The position numbers and the translations under genes are program-made. The notes under the pieces were generated by a model. It was not told where the DNA came from. It searched no databases and saw nothing but the letters and a program-made list of their open reading frames with translations. From contig JAIQGL010000002.1 of the NCBI GenBank assembly GCA_020072585.1, forward strand, positions 1 to 64,000: a stretch of DNA of 64,000 nucleotides. The letters are read 5' to 3'. The stretch comes from Terriglobia bacterium. Lineage in GTDB: Bacteria; Acidobacteriota; Terriglobia; Terriglobales; Acidobacteriaceae. Below, piece after piece: positions 49,823 through 57,653 of the stretch; position 1 is the stretch's first letter, and each line of letters begins with the position of its first letter.

Positions 49823-51178
49823 ATGAAGCGTCTTTTCAAGCACACTTTTTTCCTATCCGTTCTCACGGTTCTATTGATTTCATGCACTGCCCTCGGGCAG
49901 TCCACGCTAACCGGCTCGCTCCCAGACGGCGCGACCTATCTGATTGAAGTTCCCGTCCAGTGGAACGGCACGCTGCTGCTTTACAGCCACGGCTACGTGC
50001 CGCCAGGCGCGGCAAATCCGGCCCAGGATGTTGGCGATCCTGGCACACGCCTCTTTCTGCTGGATAACGGTTTTGCTCTGGCCGGCTCCTCCTATCCAAG
50101 TACCGGATGGGCCGTCCATGAAGCGCTGATCGATCAGATGGCGGTGCTCGACCTGTTCGACAGCAGCATTGGACACCCGCAGCGCACTATCGCATGGGGC
50201 CATTCGATGGGCGGCGGCATCACCGCTGGCCTGATCCAGAGGTTTCCCAATCGTTTTGACGCGGCCCTGCCCATGTGCGGCGTGCTTTCCGGCGGCGTAG
50301 GCATCTGGAACGAGGCGCTGGATACGGTCTTCGCCTTCAAGACCCTGCTGGGATTCGGCACCGGTCTGCAAGTGGTCCACATCACCGACCCGCTGACCAA
50401 TCTGGGCATCGGCGAGCAACTGCTGGCAGCGGCGCAATCCACGCCCCAGGGCCGGGCGCGCATCGCCCTGGCTGCGGCGTTGAGCGATTTCCCAGGATGG
50501 TTTGACCCGGCGTCGCCGGAACCGGCGGCCACGGATTTCGACGCGCAGGAAGTCAACCAGTTCCTGTGGTTCGCGAACGTGGATTTCCCATTCCTTCTCG
50601 CTTTCCGCACCGAACTGGAGTTCCGCGCCGGGGGCAACCCGTCGTTTAACACCGGCGTGAATTACCGCAAGCAACTGGCGCGCTCCGCCGACCGTGAAGA
50701 AGTGGAAGCCCTGTACGCGGCCGCAGGGCTCAGCCTGGATGCCGATCTCGACACGCTGAATAACGCGACCCGCATCACCGCCGACCCCGGCGCAACCGAT
50801 TACCTCGTCCAGAACATCATCTTCAACGGAGTAATCCACGTTCCGGTGCTGGCCATGCACACCAGCGGTGACGGCCTGGTGGTGCCGCAGAATGAGAGCG
50901 CGTACCGGCTCGTAGTCGACCAGGGGAATGACGATGACTTCCTGCGCCAGACGTATGTCCATCGCGCCGGACACTGCACGTTTACCCCGGCGGAAACCGT
51001 GACCGCTCTGGGCGTGCTGCTGAACCGCCTTGATACCGGCAGATGGAGCGGATTGAGCCCTGACGATCTGAACGGAATTGCCGCGCAACTCGGCCCGCTC
51101 AACACCGCGCCACCATCGTTTTTCAGCTTCAGTCCGGGACCGTTCCTGCGGCCGTTTGACGCCGGCCAGGACCAATAG
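49823..51178 (+). CDS. Exported alpha/beta hydrolase
   Basis: A 451-residue exported protein. ATG 49823 follows AGGAG. A signal peptide (residues 1-25) is followed by an alpha/beta hydrolase with nucleophile Ser128 in GHSMGG, an insertion-rich lid (about 190-300), a C-terminal HTSGDGLVVPQNES with a possible acid, and YVHRAGHCTF with the His. The organisation resembles secreted esterases and PHB-depolymerase-like enzymes, but the substrate cannot be told. Confidence 0.85.
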   Translation: MKRLFKHTFFLSVLTVLLISCTALGQSTLTGSLPDGATYLIEVPVQWNGTLLLYSHGYVPPGAANPAQDVGDPGTRLFLLDNGFALAGSSYPSTGWAVHEALIDQMAVLDLFDSSIGHPQRTIAWGHSMGGGITAGLIQRFPNRFDAALPMCGVLSGGVGIWNEALDTVFAFKTLLGFGTGLQVVHITDPLTNLGIGEQLLAAAQSTPQGRARIALAAALSDFPGWFDPASPEPAATDFDAQEVNQFLWFANVDFPFLLAFRTELEFRAGGNPSFNTGVNYRKQLARSADREEVEALYAAAGLSLDADLDTLNNATRITADPGATDYLVQNIIFNGVIHVPVLAMHTSGDGLVVPQNESAYRLVVDQGNDDDFLRQTYVHRAGHCTFTPAETVTALGVLLNRLDTGRWSGLSPDDLNGIAAQLGPLNTAPPSFFSFSPGPFLRPFDAGQDQ

Positions 51179-51225
51179 AGCCAGGCTTGGAATTGCATTA
51201 TTTATGGTTCACTACTCAACCCGGG

Positions 51226-51312
51226 GCCCTGACACAAGATTCCCAGCTTGCCTGGTCCTGGCAAGCTGGGATGGCGACACGCGCGATTTTCGCGTGTCAG
51301 GGCAAGCGCCCT
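51226..51312. other. Set of alternative hairpins
   Basis: GCCCTGACAC (51226-51235) pairs with GTGTCAGGGC (51294-51303). Inside lies a perfect 12-bp hairpin (51241-51252 with 51260-51271). Alternatively GACACGCG (51276-51283) pairs with CGCGTGTC (51291-51298), and AGGGC (51299-51303) with GCCCT (51308-51312). The outer stem and the latter two use the same bases and exclude each other. Confidence 0.6.
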
Positions 51313-51324
51313 GGTGATGATGCG

Positions 51325-51651
51325 TTAGCTTGCACGTTCCGTTTCAAGGCAATGTTGCTGGAAGTGGCGGGCGTTGGCGGTTTCGCGCTCCGCCAGAACG
51401 GCCATGGCTTCACGGTTGGCCTGCGCCCGAAGCCGGGAAAGCAGGTTGTAGATGCCATGGAGGCTTTCCGAGGAGGAGAAGCAGTTGACCTTCTTTAGCT
51501 CTTCAAGGCCGTGCAGGGCCTGTTCAAAGCCATTGTTCATTTCCGCGAGGCAGCGGTAGGCGTGGGCCCTTACCGGCAGGGGTTGTGTGGGTTGAGACTG
51601 AGGTTGATGTTGCGCAAGGTGGATGGAGCGTTTAGCTTTGTTTACAGCCAT
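51325..51651 (-). CDS. Hypothetical protein of HTH module 2
   Basis: A 108-residue basic, helical protein. ATG 51651 follows GGAGG and sits at the same position relative to the shared leader as the 34-residue ORF of module 1. The first 35 residues are Gln/Pro-rich (AQHQPQSQPTQPLP), followed by two long helices (GFEQALHGLEELKKVN, LLSRLRAQANREAMAVLAERET). I do not recognise the family. It is downstream of the HTH gene at 52043 and is probably controlled by it. Confidence 0.65.
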   Translation of the reverse strand: MAVNKAKRSIHLAQHQPQSQPTQPLPVRAHAYRCLAEMNNGFEQALHGLEELKKVNCFSSSESLHGIYNLLSRLRAQANREAMAVLAERETANARHFQQHCLETERAS

Positions 51652-51721
51652 GGTTGCCTCCTTCAAGGCGACTACGGTTAGGGCGCGTTCGGTGTTCTAG
51701 CATCGGGCGCGTCCGTTAGTT
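51648..51721 (-). promoter_or_regulatory. Conserved leader of HTH module 2
   Basis: This leader aligns with 4260-4334 on the opposite strand over about 70 bases, with ACACCGAACGCGCCCTAACC unchanged. The first copy has small hairpins that this copy lacks, which favours a protein-binding site over a conserved RNA fold. Confidence 0.7.
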
Positions 51722-51770
51722 GAGCAATTAGCAATTGGCAAATAGCAACTGGCCAAATGGTTGTGGTTAG

Positions 51771-52043
51771 TTACTTCTTCTTTGGTTTGCGAGGCACGGG
51801 CGATTTCGTCTGTGCCTTTTCTTGTTCACGGAGTTTGGAGTAACGGGTTTTCCTGCCGTTGGCGATCTTGGGCAGGAGCTGGCGGACGTTTTCGATTTCC
51901 GCGTCCGTCCACATGTGGACGACGCGGCGGCCCACGGTGACGATTTCAGGCGCGGGGACTTTTCCTATCGCGATGTAGTTGGCAAGGGTGTCATAGTTAA
52001 TGCCCAGCCTCTTTGCCGCTTCGCGAGTGGAATGCTTGATCAT
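51771..52043 (-). CDS. MerR/excisionase-like HTH protein (module 2)
   Basis: A 90-residue protein with the same DNA-binding domain as 3902-4243: STREAAKRLGINYDTLANYI, KVPAPEIVTVG, AEIENVRQLLPKIANGRKTRY. It lacks the repeat-derived tail of that paralogue. TTGACA with ACAATA 17 bases downstream lies before the start (about 52080-52050), a good promoter match. Its genes point opposite to module 1. Confidence 0.8.
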   Translation of the reverse strand: MIKHSTREAAKRLGINYDTLANYIAIGKVPAPEIVTVGRRVVHMWTDAEIENVRQLLPKIANGRKTRYSKLREQEKAQTKSPVPRKPKKK

Positions 52044-52099
52044 TTACCCATATTGTCGGAAATATATGGATGGTGTCAATGAAATTGATGAACGATTGT

Positions 52100-52226
52100 G
52101 AGAAACGAATAAAGTAAAGCGAGTGCTTTATTTTTTAAAGTGCGCGCTTCGCTGCATTGCGTCCCATCAGGCAAAAACCGCCTGCTGGGAGCAGCTGCGC
52201 GCGGATCTCCACCCGCCACGCGAAAA
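52100..52226 (+). repeat. Repeat C, copy 2
   Basis: Direct copy of 49409-49533 (see there). In this copy the central hairpin is CCCA-T-CAGGC paired with GCCTG-C-TGGG. Confidence 0.7.
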
Positions 52227-52237
52227 AAACGCCAAGC

Positions 52238-52350
52238 TGTCATCCCGAGCGGAGCGCCTGAAGAATCTTTGCTACAAGCCGCTCACCGGCGCGTAGTCGA
52301 GGGACCCCGGGAATGTGTCGACGGCCATATTGTCTCAGGGAGTTCTCTTC
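52238..52350 (+). repeat. Repeat A, copy 3 (left arm beside GIY-YIG gene)
   Basis: It starts TGTCATCCCGAGCGGAGCG and ends CTCAGGGAGTTCTCTTCC. It is an inverted partner of 52704-52816; the first 25 bases of the two arms match closely, as do GTCGAGGGACCCCG and CAGGGAGTT. Confidence 0.8.
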
Positions 52351-52381
52351 CGATTTCTCCGTGCTATGATTCTGCCCCTGA

Positions 52382-52720
52382 ATGACCGCAAGAGAGCACG
52401 AATATTGGGTCTACATCATGGCGAGCCTCTCCGGCACGCTGTACACGGGCATTACAGGAGTTCTCTTCACCCGCGTGATGCAGCACAAAGCAGGTGAGAT
52501 CGAGGGCTTCACCCGTCAATACAAATGCAACCGCCTGGTTTATTACGAGAGTTTTGAGGACGTAAGGATGGCCATTGCGCGGGAAAAGCAGATCAAGCGC
52601 TGGCGGCGCTCGAAGAAGATTGCCTTGATTGAGAAGATGAATCCGCGCTGGGCAGACTTGGCCGAACATTGGGGACAGAAAATGCTGTTTCGCGGACAGA
52701 GCATGGGGAAAACTCCCTGA
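52382..52720 (+). CDS. GIY-YIG nuclease-domain protein
   Basis: A 112-residue single-domain protein with the GIY-YIG fold: HEYWVYIMASLSGTLYTGIT at the N-terminus, an HK and Arg pair, then ESFEDVRMAIAREKQIKRW with the Glu expected for metal binding. GIY-YIG enzymes cut DNA at single strands with one metal ion. Free-standing copies of this length, related to YhbQ, often have no known role. The ORF lies precisely between two inverted repeat A copies, starting 31 bases after the left arm. The last 15 codons run into the right arm, so the C-terminus is encoded by repeat DNA. Confidence 0.8.
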   Translation: MTAREHEYWVYIMASLSGTLYTGITGVLFTRVMQHKAGEIEGFTRQYKCNRLVYYESFEDVRMAIAREKQIKRWRRSKKIALIEKMNPRWADLAEHWGQKMLFRGQSMGKTP

Positions 52721-52816
52721 AATGGCATAGCTGCGGATGTAACTTCGGGGTCCCTCGACTGCGCGCCATACAGCAACTTTGTACAGATATTCTCAGGCGC
52801 TCCGCTCGGGATGACA
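52704..52816 (-). repeat. Repeat A, copy 4 (right arm beside GIY-YIG gene)
   Basis: The minus strand reads TGTCATCCCGAGCGGAGCG and so on, ending CAGGGAGTTTTCCCCAT, matching 52238-52350. The GIY-YIG stop lies inside this arm. Confidence 0.8.
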
Positions 52817-53249
52817 GACTTTTATTGGGATTTAAAACCAGCCAGATGCCTGGCTAATAATTTTAGACGAATGTCTATTGACATTATAGCTTATCTGTGC
52901 AAGAATGCAAAATGTTCGACCGAGAGCGGCGTCGGGGGCTGAAAAAGCCCAAAAGCCCAAAAGGCCTGCAACCCTACCGCCTGTGGGCCCTCGTATCGCT
53001 CACAGTTGCTGTGGCCCCGCTGATACGGAGTTAAGTCTCTGGTTCTGCCTGCGGCTTGGGGCTGGAAGTGTCTTCGGGATTGCCAAAACTGCCAAAATTG
53101 ACAATTTGAAACACCGCGATGCACTTCGCAGGCGAGGGCGCCTGCGCTCCACGTAAAACTTAAGACTTCACAGGCAAGAGTGCCTGTGCCACAAAAATTC
53201 AAAAACAGGAGCCACCCATTGGGTGGCTTTTTTAATTTGGAGGAAGAGC
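52721..53249. other. Repeat-rich leader region upstream of the putative nuclease gene
   Basis: It contains the rest of repeat A copy 4, a TTGACA promoter candidate at 52878, the GC-rich palindrome 53127-53150, a GGCAAT-type repeat (53078-53108) and two hairpins before the gene at 53250. No other gene is seen. Confidence 0.55.
53169..53233 (+). promoter_or_regulatory. Leader hairpin and terminator before a ribosome binding site (possible attenuator)
   Basis: CACAGGCA (from 53169) pairs with TGCCTGTG around AGAG. Then GCCACCC (53211-53217) pairs with GGGTGGC (53221-53227) around ATT, followed by TTTTTT (53228-53233). The GGAGGA ribosome binding site begins only a few bases later, so the terminator would stop the gene's own mRNA unless bypassed. 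Confidence 0.65.
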
Positions 53250-54101
53250 ATGACGAAGCAGGAGATTAGCGAATCGATCATGGGCTGCGCGGAAAAGCTG
53301 GGCCGCACGCCGAGCATTTTTGAGGTGATGAAGATGGCGCAGGTGACGCGCCGGCAGATCAGAGCGGAGTTTGGCTCGTTCACGCAGGCGCTACGCGAGT
53401 GCAACCTGGAACGCGAGATCAGCAGCGGACAGAAAGTGCCGCTGGAAACGCTGTTCGCAGATTGGGCGGGCGTGGTGCGGAAGGTGGGAAAAGCGCCGAG
53501 CATGAGCGAATACGAAGCGCTGAGCAAATACAGTTGCAAACCTCTGGTCCGGTGTTTTGGCAGTTGGCGGCAGGTGGCGTATGGCTTGACGCAGTTTGCA
53601 GAAGGTCGCGGCCTGGCGGAGGAGTGGAAGGCGGAGCTGGAGTTGGCGCGCGTGAAGAGCGGCGACCAGGATGCGCAATGGATGTTACCGCGGGAGGCGC
53701 CGACGACGAGGTCCAAAATGCTGGCGGCCTGGCGGGAGAGGGCGCTGACGGCAGGGCCAACCGCGGGGCCGACCTATGGGCCTCCGATGTGGCCGGGGCC
53801 GCTGGCTTATGCGCCGGTGAATGAGCTGGGTGTGGTGTTTCTGTTTGGATGGATGGCGCCGCAGCTGGGCTTTGTCGTCCATAGGCTGCAACCGGAGTTT
53901 CCCGACTGCGAGGCGATGCGCCTGGTGGGGGAAGACAAATGCCAGCTCGTAAGAATCGAATTCGAGCATGAAAGCCGCAACTTCCTGAAGCACATGCACG
54001 ACGTGAAGGGATGCGATCTGATTGTCTGCTGGCGGCATAACTGGCCGGAGTGTCCGCTGGAGGTGCTGGAGCTGAGAAGTCTATTGCCAAAATTGCCATG
54101 A
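53250..54101 (+). CDS. HNH-repeat protein with putative PD-(D/E)xK-like C-domain
   Basis: A 283-residue protein. ATG 53250 follows GGAGGA with 6 bases. Two copies of a homing-endonuclease-associated helical repeat are visible: LGRTPSIFEV to FGSFTQALRECNL (about residues 15-53) and VGKAPSMSEYEA to FGSWRQVAYGL (about 72-105). A Gly/Pro/Ala-rich linker follows. The C-terminal 70 residues contain VRIEFEHESRNF, GCDLIVCWRHNWPECP and EVLELRSLL, which read like the strands of a restriction-endonuclease fold (IEFE and CDLIVCW). Nuclease activity is inference. The last codons overlap a GGCAAT repeat. Confidence 0.75.
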   Translation: MTKQEISESIMGCAEKLGRTPSIFEVMKMAQVTRRQIRAEFGSFTQALRECNLEREISSGQKVPLETLFADWAGVVRKVGKAPSMSEYEALSKYSCKPLVRCFGSWRQVAYGLTQFAEGRGLAEEWKAELELARVKSGDQDAQWMLPREAPTTRSKMLAAWRERALTAGPTAGPTYGPPMWPGPLAYAPVNELGVVFLFGWMAPQLGFVVHRLQPEFPDCEAMRLVGEDKCQLVRIEFEHESRNFLKHMHDVKGCDLIVCWRHNWPECPLEVLELRSLLPKLP

Positions 54102-54335
54102 CTCACCCCAACAAGCCAAAACCGGGCTTGCCGGGGGCCCCGGATTGCCAAAGATCGCCGAAATTGAAAAGCAAAACCAAGAACCTCACCACTGATTAAC
54201 ACAGATAACACTGATCAGAAAAAAACAAAACCTTTGAAGCACGGAGGAACGGAGGAGGCGGGGAAACCCGCTAATCAATTGACCTTCTTCTGATCAGTGT
54301 TTATCTGTGTCGATCAGTGGTAAGTTTTTGGTTTT
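54102..54335. repeat. GGCAAT repeat and 34-bp inverted repeat
   Basis: A GGCAAT-type repeat lies at 54143-54168. Inverted arms at 54188-54220 (ACCACTGATTAACACAGATA) and 54288-54321 (TATCTGTGTCGATCAGTGGT) frame a short GC-rich centre. This sits between the convergent ends of the nuclease-like and truA genes. Confidence 0.7.
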
Positions 54336-55181
54336 TCAATATTCCACGCTGACCAGAAAGAGTCCGCTGGCCGGAGCGGTTGCGGCGGCGGCGGAGCGGT
54401 CACGCAGATCGAGAATGCGGCGCACGTCGGCTGCGCTGAGGCTGCCTTTGCCGACCATGAGAAATGTTCCTACCAGGTTGCGGACCATGTGGTGAAGAAA
54501 TCCGTTGCCCCGGACGGTGTAGACCAATTCTTCGCCCTGCCGCTGCCAACTGGAGCTGAAAATCGTGCGCACATTGTTGATCTCGTGTCCGTCGTTGCGG
54601 CTTTCCGGAGCTTCGTTCTTGCGCTTTTCCGGGGTACTACGCTTTTCAGGGGCGTTGCGTTTTTCAGGATCGACGGCGGCAAAGCTGGTGAAGTCATGTT
54701 CGCCTTCCACCAGGCTTGCGGCGGCGATCATCCGCGATTCGTCCAGGGGGTAAGGGTGGTGATAGACGTAGCGGGCCAGGAATGGAGGACAAATTGCTCC
54801 ACGATAGATGCGGTAGCGATAGGTTTTGGCGGTGGCTGAGCGTCGGGCGTGAAAATCGGGCGGCATTTCGTCGACGGCCAGAACGCGGATGGAGCGTGGA
54901 AGCACATCATTTAATGCGCGTATCAGATTGGGCGCAGGAATAGGGGAGTGAATCGTTACGCTGGCGGTTTGCGCCAGAGCGTGGACGCCGGCGTCAGTCC
55001 GCCCGGAGCCTTGGGGGAGTGTTTTTTCGCCGGTCAAGTGTTCGAAAGCGGACACCAGTGTCCCCTGAACGGACACACGATCGGGCTGCACTTGCCATCC
55101 GGCGAAATCGTGGCCGTCATAGGCCAGTGTGAGTTTAAGATTGCGGGCCAAAAGTCTGTACCTGACACTTTTTAACGCCAT
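54336..55181 (-). CDS. truA: tRNA pseudouridine synthase A
   Basis: A 281-residue enzyme that makes pseudouridine at tRNA positions 38-40. ATG 55181 gives the usual start; the frame stays open to 55223. Catalytic Asp63 lies in GSGRTDAGVHALAQ. Other conserved blocks are KLTLAYDGHDFAGWQVQP, ALNDVLPRSIRVL, HARRSATAKTYRY, GEHDFTSFAAVDP, FLHHMVRNLVGT and GKG. An insertion of about 30 residues made of repeated PEKRN/PEKRS/PEKRK words near residues 180-200 is unusual and probably comes from local repeat expansion in DNA. Confidence 0.94.
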   Translation of the reverse strand: MALKSVRYRLLARNLKLTLAYDGHDFAGWQVQPDRVSVQGTLVSAFEHLTGEKTLPQGSGRTDAGVHALAQTASVTIHSPIPAPNLIRALNDVLPRSIRVLAVDEMPPDFHARRSATAKTYRYRIYRGAICPPFLARYVYHHPYPLDESRMIAAASLVEGEHDFTSFAAVDPEKRNAPEKRSTPEKRKNEAPESRNDGHEINNVRTIFSSSWQRQGEELVYTVRGNGFLHHMVRNLVGTFLMVGKGSLSAADVRRILDLRDRSAAAATAPASGLFLVSVEY

Positions 55182-55353
55182 AAAGCGGCGCTGAGCCGAT
55201 ATACTATCGGGTTTTCGCCACACAAAGCATTCGATTCTGGAACCACAGAGGGCATTCCCGCGTATCTTGATTGCCGTGAAGGTGACGGAACCGGGAAATG
55301 GCAGTCTCTAATTAGTTAAATTAATCATCAAGTTACGTATTGGGAGAAGAAGA

Positions 55354-57468
55354 ATGTCCGCAGCTTTTATCCGCAGGGATTTCATCAGGAAGACCGCTTG
55401 CGCTGTTTGTCTTTTCACATTGCCCATGGCGGCGCAGCAGGCAAATACCGACATGGCGATGCAGGTGGTACAGAGTGGAAGCCAGGCGGGCGCGCCGATG
55501 TCGAACGCTCCTGAGCCTAAAGCTTTGCCCCAGCCAACGCACGTGGATTACTCCAAGCCGGCGCCGTTGCTGCCCAATCCGTTCGCGCGCTACATTCCGC
55601 GCGACGTGCCACCGCCATCGTTCACGAACGCGCCGAAGATCGAACAGCTGATCCAGAACGGCAAGCTGATGTTGTCATTGAATGACGCCATCGCTATTGC
55701 ATTGGCTGACAACCTGGATATCGCTGTTGCTCGCTACAATTTGCCAATCGCTGATACCGATATTTTGCGCACGAAAGCCGGAAGTTCCTTCCTTGGCGTG
55801 AATTCAGGCGTGGTTTCAAATACGCCAGGCGGAGGTCAAGGCGGCATTGGAGCCGGGGTTTCAGGAGCCGGAGCCGGAGGCACAACGGCCGGAGCCGGAG
55901 GAGCTGGCGTGGGCGCCGGCGGTTTCGTCGGTTCGACAAGCGGCGCCGGACCTCAGCCGGATAATTTTGATCCGGTCATCTCCGGTACATTTGCAATAGA
56001 GCAATCGACCTCTCCATCCAACTTCGGTTTGCTGTCTGGTTTGAGTGGTACCGGCGCTACAACACCTTTGGCGAGGGCGCATACAACCACCGGCGATCTT
56101 ACGTATTCGCAGGGATTTTCACCCGGTACCGCTTTCTCGGTTTCATTCAACAATCAAAGGCAGACGAACAACGGTTCTGCGCAAACATTTAATCCGGCCC
56201 TGACATCCAGCTTCCGCGCTACGGTTCGTCAGCATTTGCTTCAGGGATTTGGCCGCAGCCTCAATTTGCGCTTCCTCCGTACGGCGCAAAACAATAAGAA
56301 GATTACTGAAGAGGGTTTTCGTCAGCAGGTGATCTCCACCGTGAGCCAGATTGAGAACATTTACTGGGACCTGGTGAACGCATACGGAGCGTTCAAAGTG
56401 AATGAACGATCTCTTGCTTTGGCGCAAAAGACCCTTTCTGATAACCAGAAGCAGGTTGAAATTGGTACATTGGCGCCTTTGGATGTAGTACGCGCCCAAA
56501 GTTCCGTGGCGAGTGCCGAGCAGGCCCTTATTGCCTCAAGGACCAACCTTCAGCTTCAGCAGTTGACGATCAAAAACGCGTTGACCCGAAGCTTGCCCAA
56601 TGACTCGCCTGTAGTGCAGGCAGACGTGATCCCTACGGACACAGTTCAAATTCCGGAGCAGGAGAATCTGCCGCCAGTACAACAATTGGTACAAATGGCG
56701 CTGGAAAACCGGCCTGATTACAGGCAGCAAAGAATCACGTTAAAGAATAATGAGATCAACATTAAGGGCGCCAAAAATGGATTACTTCCAACAGTGGATC
56801 TGATTGCATTTTATGGCGCTTCAGGGCTGGCAGGATTGCAGAATCCTTTAGGCACATGCCCTCCGGGCATAACCACTCAATGTACCCCTCCAGGAACGAT
56901 CGCCAACAGCGGTTTCGGTGACAGTTTCTCGCATCTGTTTAACTCATCGGGACCCGATAAAGGCGTGCAGATCAACATCCAGATTCCTCTCGGCAATCGC
57001 GTAGCCCAGGCAACCCAGGTACGCTCCATGCTGGAGTACCGGCAGTCACAGTTATCGCTGAAAACGGTTGAAAACGTGATTACCATCGGTATTCGCAACG
57101 ATGTTTTCACCCTGGAAAACAACCGTGCGGGCGTCTCCGCGGCACAAAAGGCGCGCGACCTTGCCGCTAACACCCTGGATGCTGAACAGAAGAAATACAA
57201 TCTCGGTGCTTCTACTTATCTGGCTGTACTTCAGGGTGAGCGCGATCTCGCTCAGGCTGAATCTACCTTGGTGAGCGCCATGACAAATTACGCAAAGGCC
57301 CGTGTCCAGCTCGATAGAGATACCGCACAAACGCTGGATCGGTACAACATCAAAATAGACGAGGCGGTCACCGGAACTGTGAAGACCCAGCCCAACGTTC
57401 CCGGAATTATCCCGAACAAGACTGCTCTTCAGGAAACCGAAACTCCGGCGCAGCAGCCGCCGAAATAG
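55354..57468 (+). CDS. TolC-family outer membrane protein
   Basis: A 704-residue exported protein of the outer-membrane efflux (OEP/TolC) type: an N-terminal export region (residues 10-30), a first helical hairpin (LSLNDAIAIALADNLDIAVARYN), a Gly-rich segment of about 45 residues (near 150-195) not typical of the family, then the second repeat with FRQQVISTVSQIENIYWDLVNAYG and long coiled helices (LALAQKTLSDNQKQVEIG), and the C-terminal half with NNEINIKGAKNGLLPTVDLIAFYG and a tail with DRDTAQTLDRYNI. It probably forms the outer channel of an efflux or secretion pump. No partner pump gene is adjacent. A strong terminator follows. Confidence 0.9.
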   Translation: MSAAFIRRDFIRKTACAVCLFTLPMAAQQANTDMAMQVVQSGSQAGAPMSNAPEPKALPQPTHVDYSKPAPLLPNPFARYIPRDVPPPSFTNAPKIEQLIQNGKLMLSLNDAIAIALADNLDIAVARYNLPIADTDILRTKAGSSFLGVNSGVVSNTPGGGQGGIGAGVSGAGAGGTTAGAGGAGVGAGGFVGSTSGAGPQPDNFDPVISGTFAIEQSTSPSNFGLLSGLSGTGATTPLARAHTTTGDLTYSQGFSPGTAFSVSFNNQRQTNNGSAQTFNPALTSSFRATVRQHLLQGFGRSLNLRFLRTAQNNKKITEEGFRQQVISTVSQIENIYWDLVNAYGAFKVNERSLALAQKTLSDNQKQVEIGTLAPLDVVRAQSSVASAEQALIASRTNLQLQQLTIKNALTRSLPNDSPVVQADVIPTDTVQIPEQENLPPVQQLVQMALENRPDYRQQRITLKNNEINIKGAKNGLLPTVDLIAFYGASGLAGLQNPLGTCPPGITTQCTPPGTIANSGFGDSFSHLFNSSGPDKGVQINIQIPLGNRVAQATQVRSMLEYRQSQLSLKTVENVITIGIRNDVFTLENNRAGVSAAQKARDLAANTLDAEQKKYNLGASTYLAVLQGERDLAQAESTLVSAMTNYAKARVQLDRDTAQTLDRYNIKIDEAVTGTVKTQPNVPGIIPNKTALQETETPAQQPPK

Positions 57469-57491
57469 TTTTTACTCGGTCCGGAATCTCC

Positions 57492-57522
57492 ATCGGCTGG
57501 CTTTATCGCCAGCCGATTTTTT
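57492..57522 (+). terminator. Rho-independent terminator
   Basis: ATCGGCTGGC (57492-57501) pairs perfectly with GCCAGCCGAT (57508-57517), followed by TTTTTT. It separates the TolC-family gene from the DUF3857 array. Confidence 0.95.
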
Positions 57523-57653
57523 GTCTCCAAAGACTTCGGCAAATTTCTTCTGCGTTCGCCATGCAGAAACTCTAAAATTTTCTCGCAGGTTCTGGTATAG
57601 TCAACCACGCCCCCACCCATATTCGCCAATATTTCCCCTGATGGAGATAGCTC

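Larger units (their letters stand above)
52044..52381. other. Promoter of HTH module 2, then repeats C and A
   Basis: It contains the minus-strand promoter of the HTH gene (52050-52080), repeat C copy 2 (52100-52226) and repeat A copy 3 (52238-52350), running up to the GIY-YIG start. Confidence 0.6.

Noticed and set aside
52238-52816. Classical insertion sequence with terminal inverted repeats
   Set aside because: No transposase and no clear target duplication; the GIY-YIG gene is not a known transposase. Treated as a separate hypothesis.
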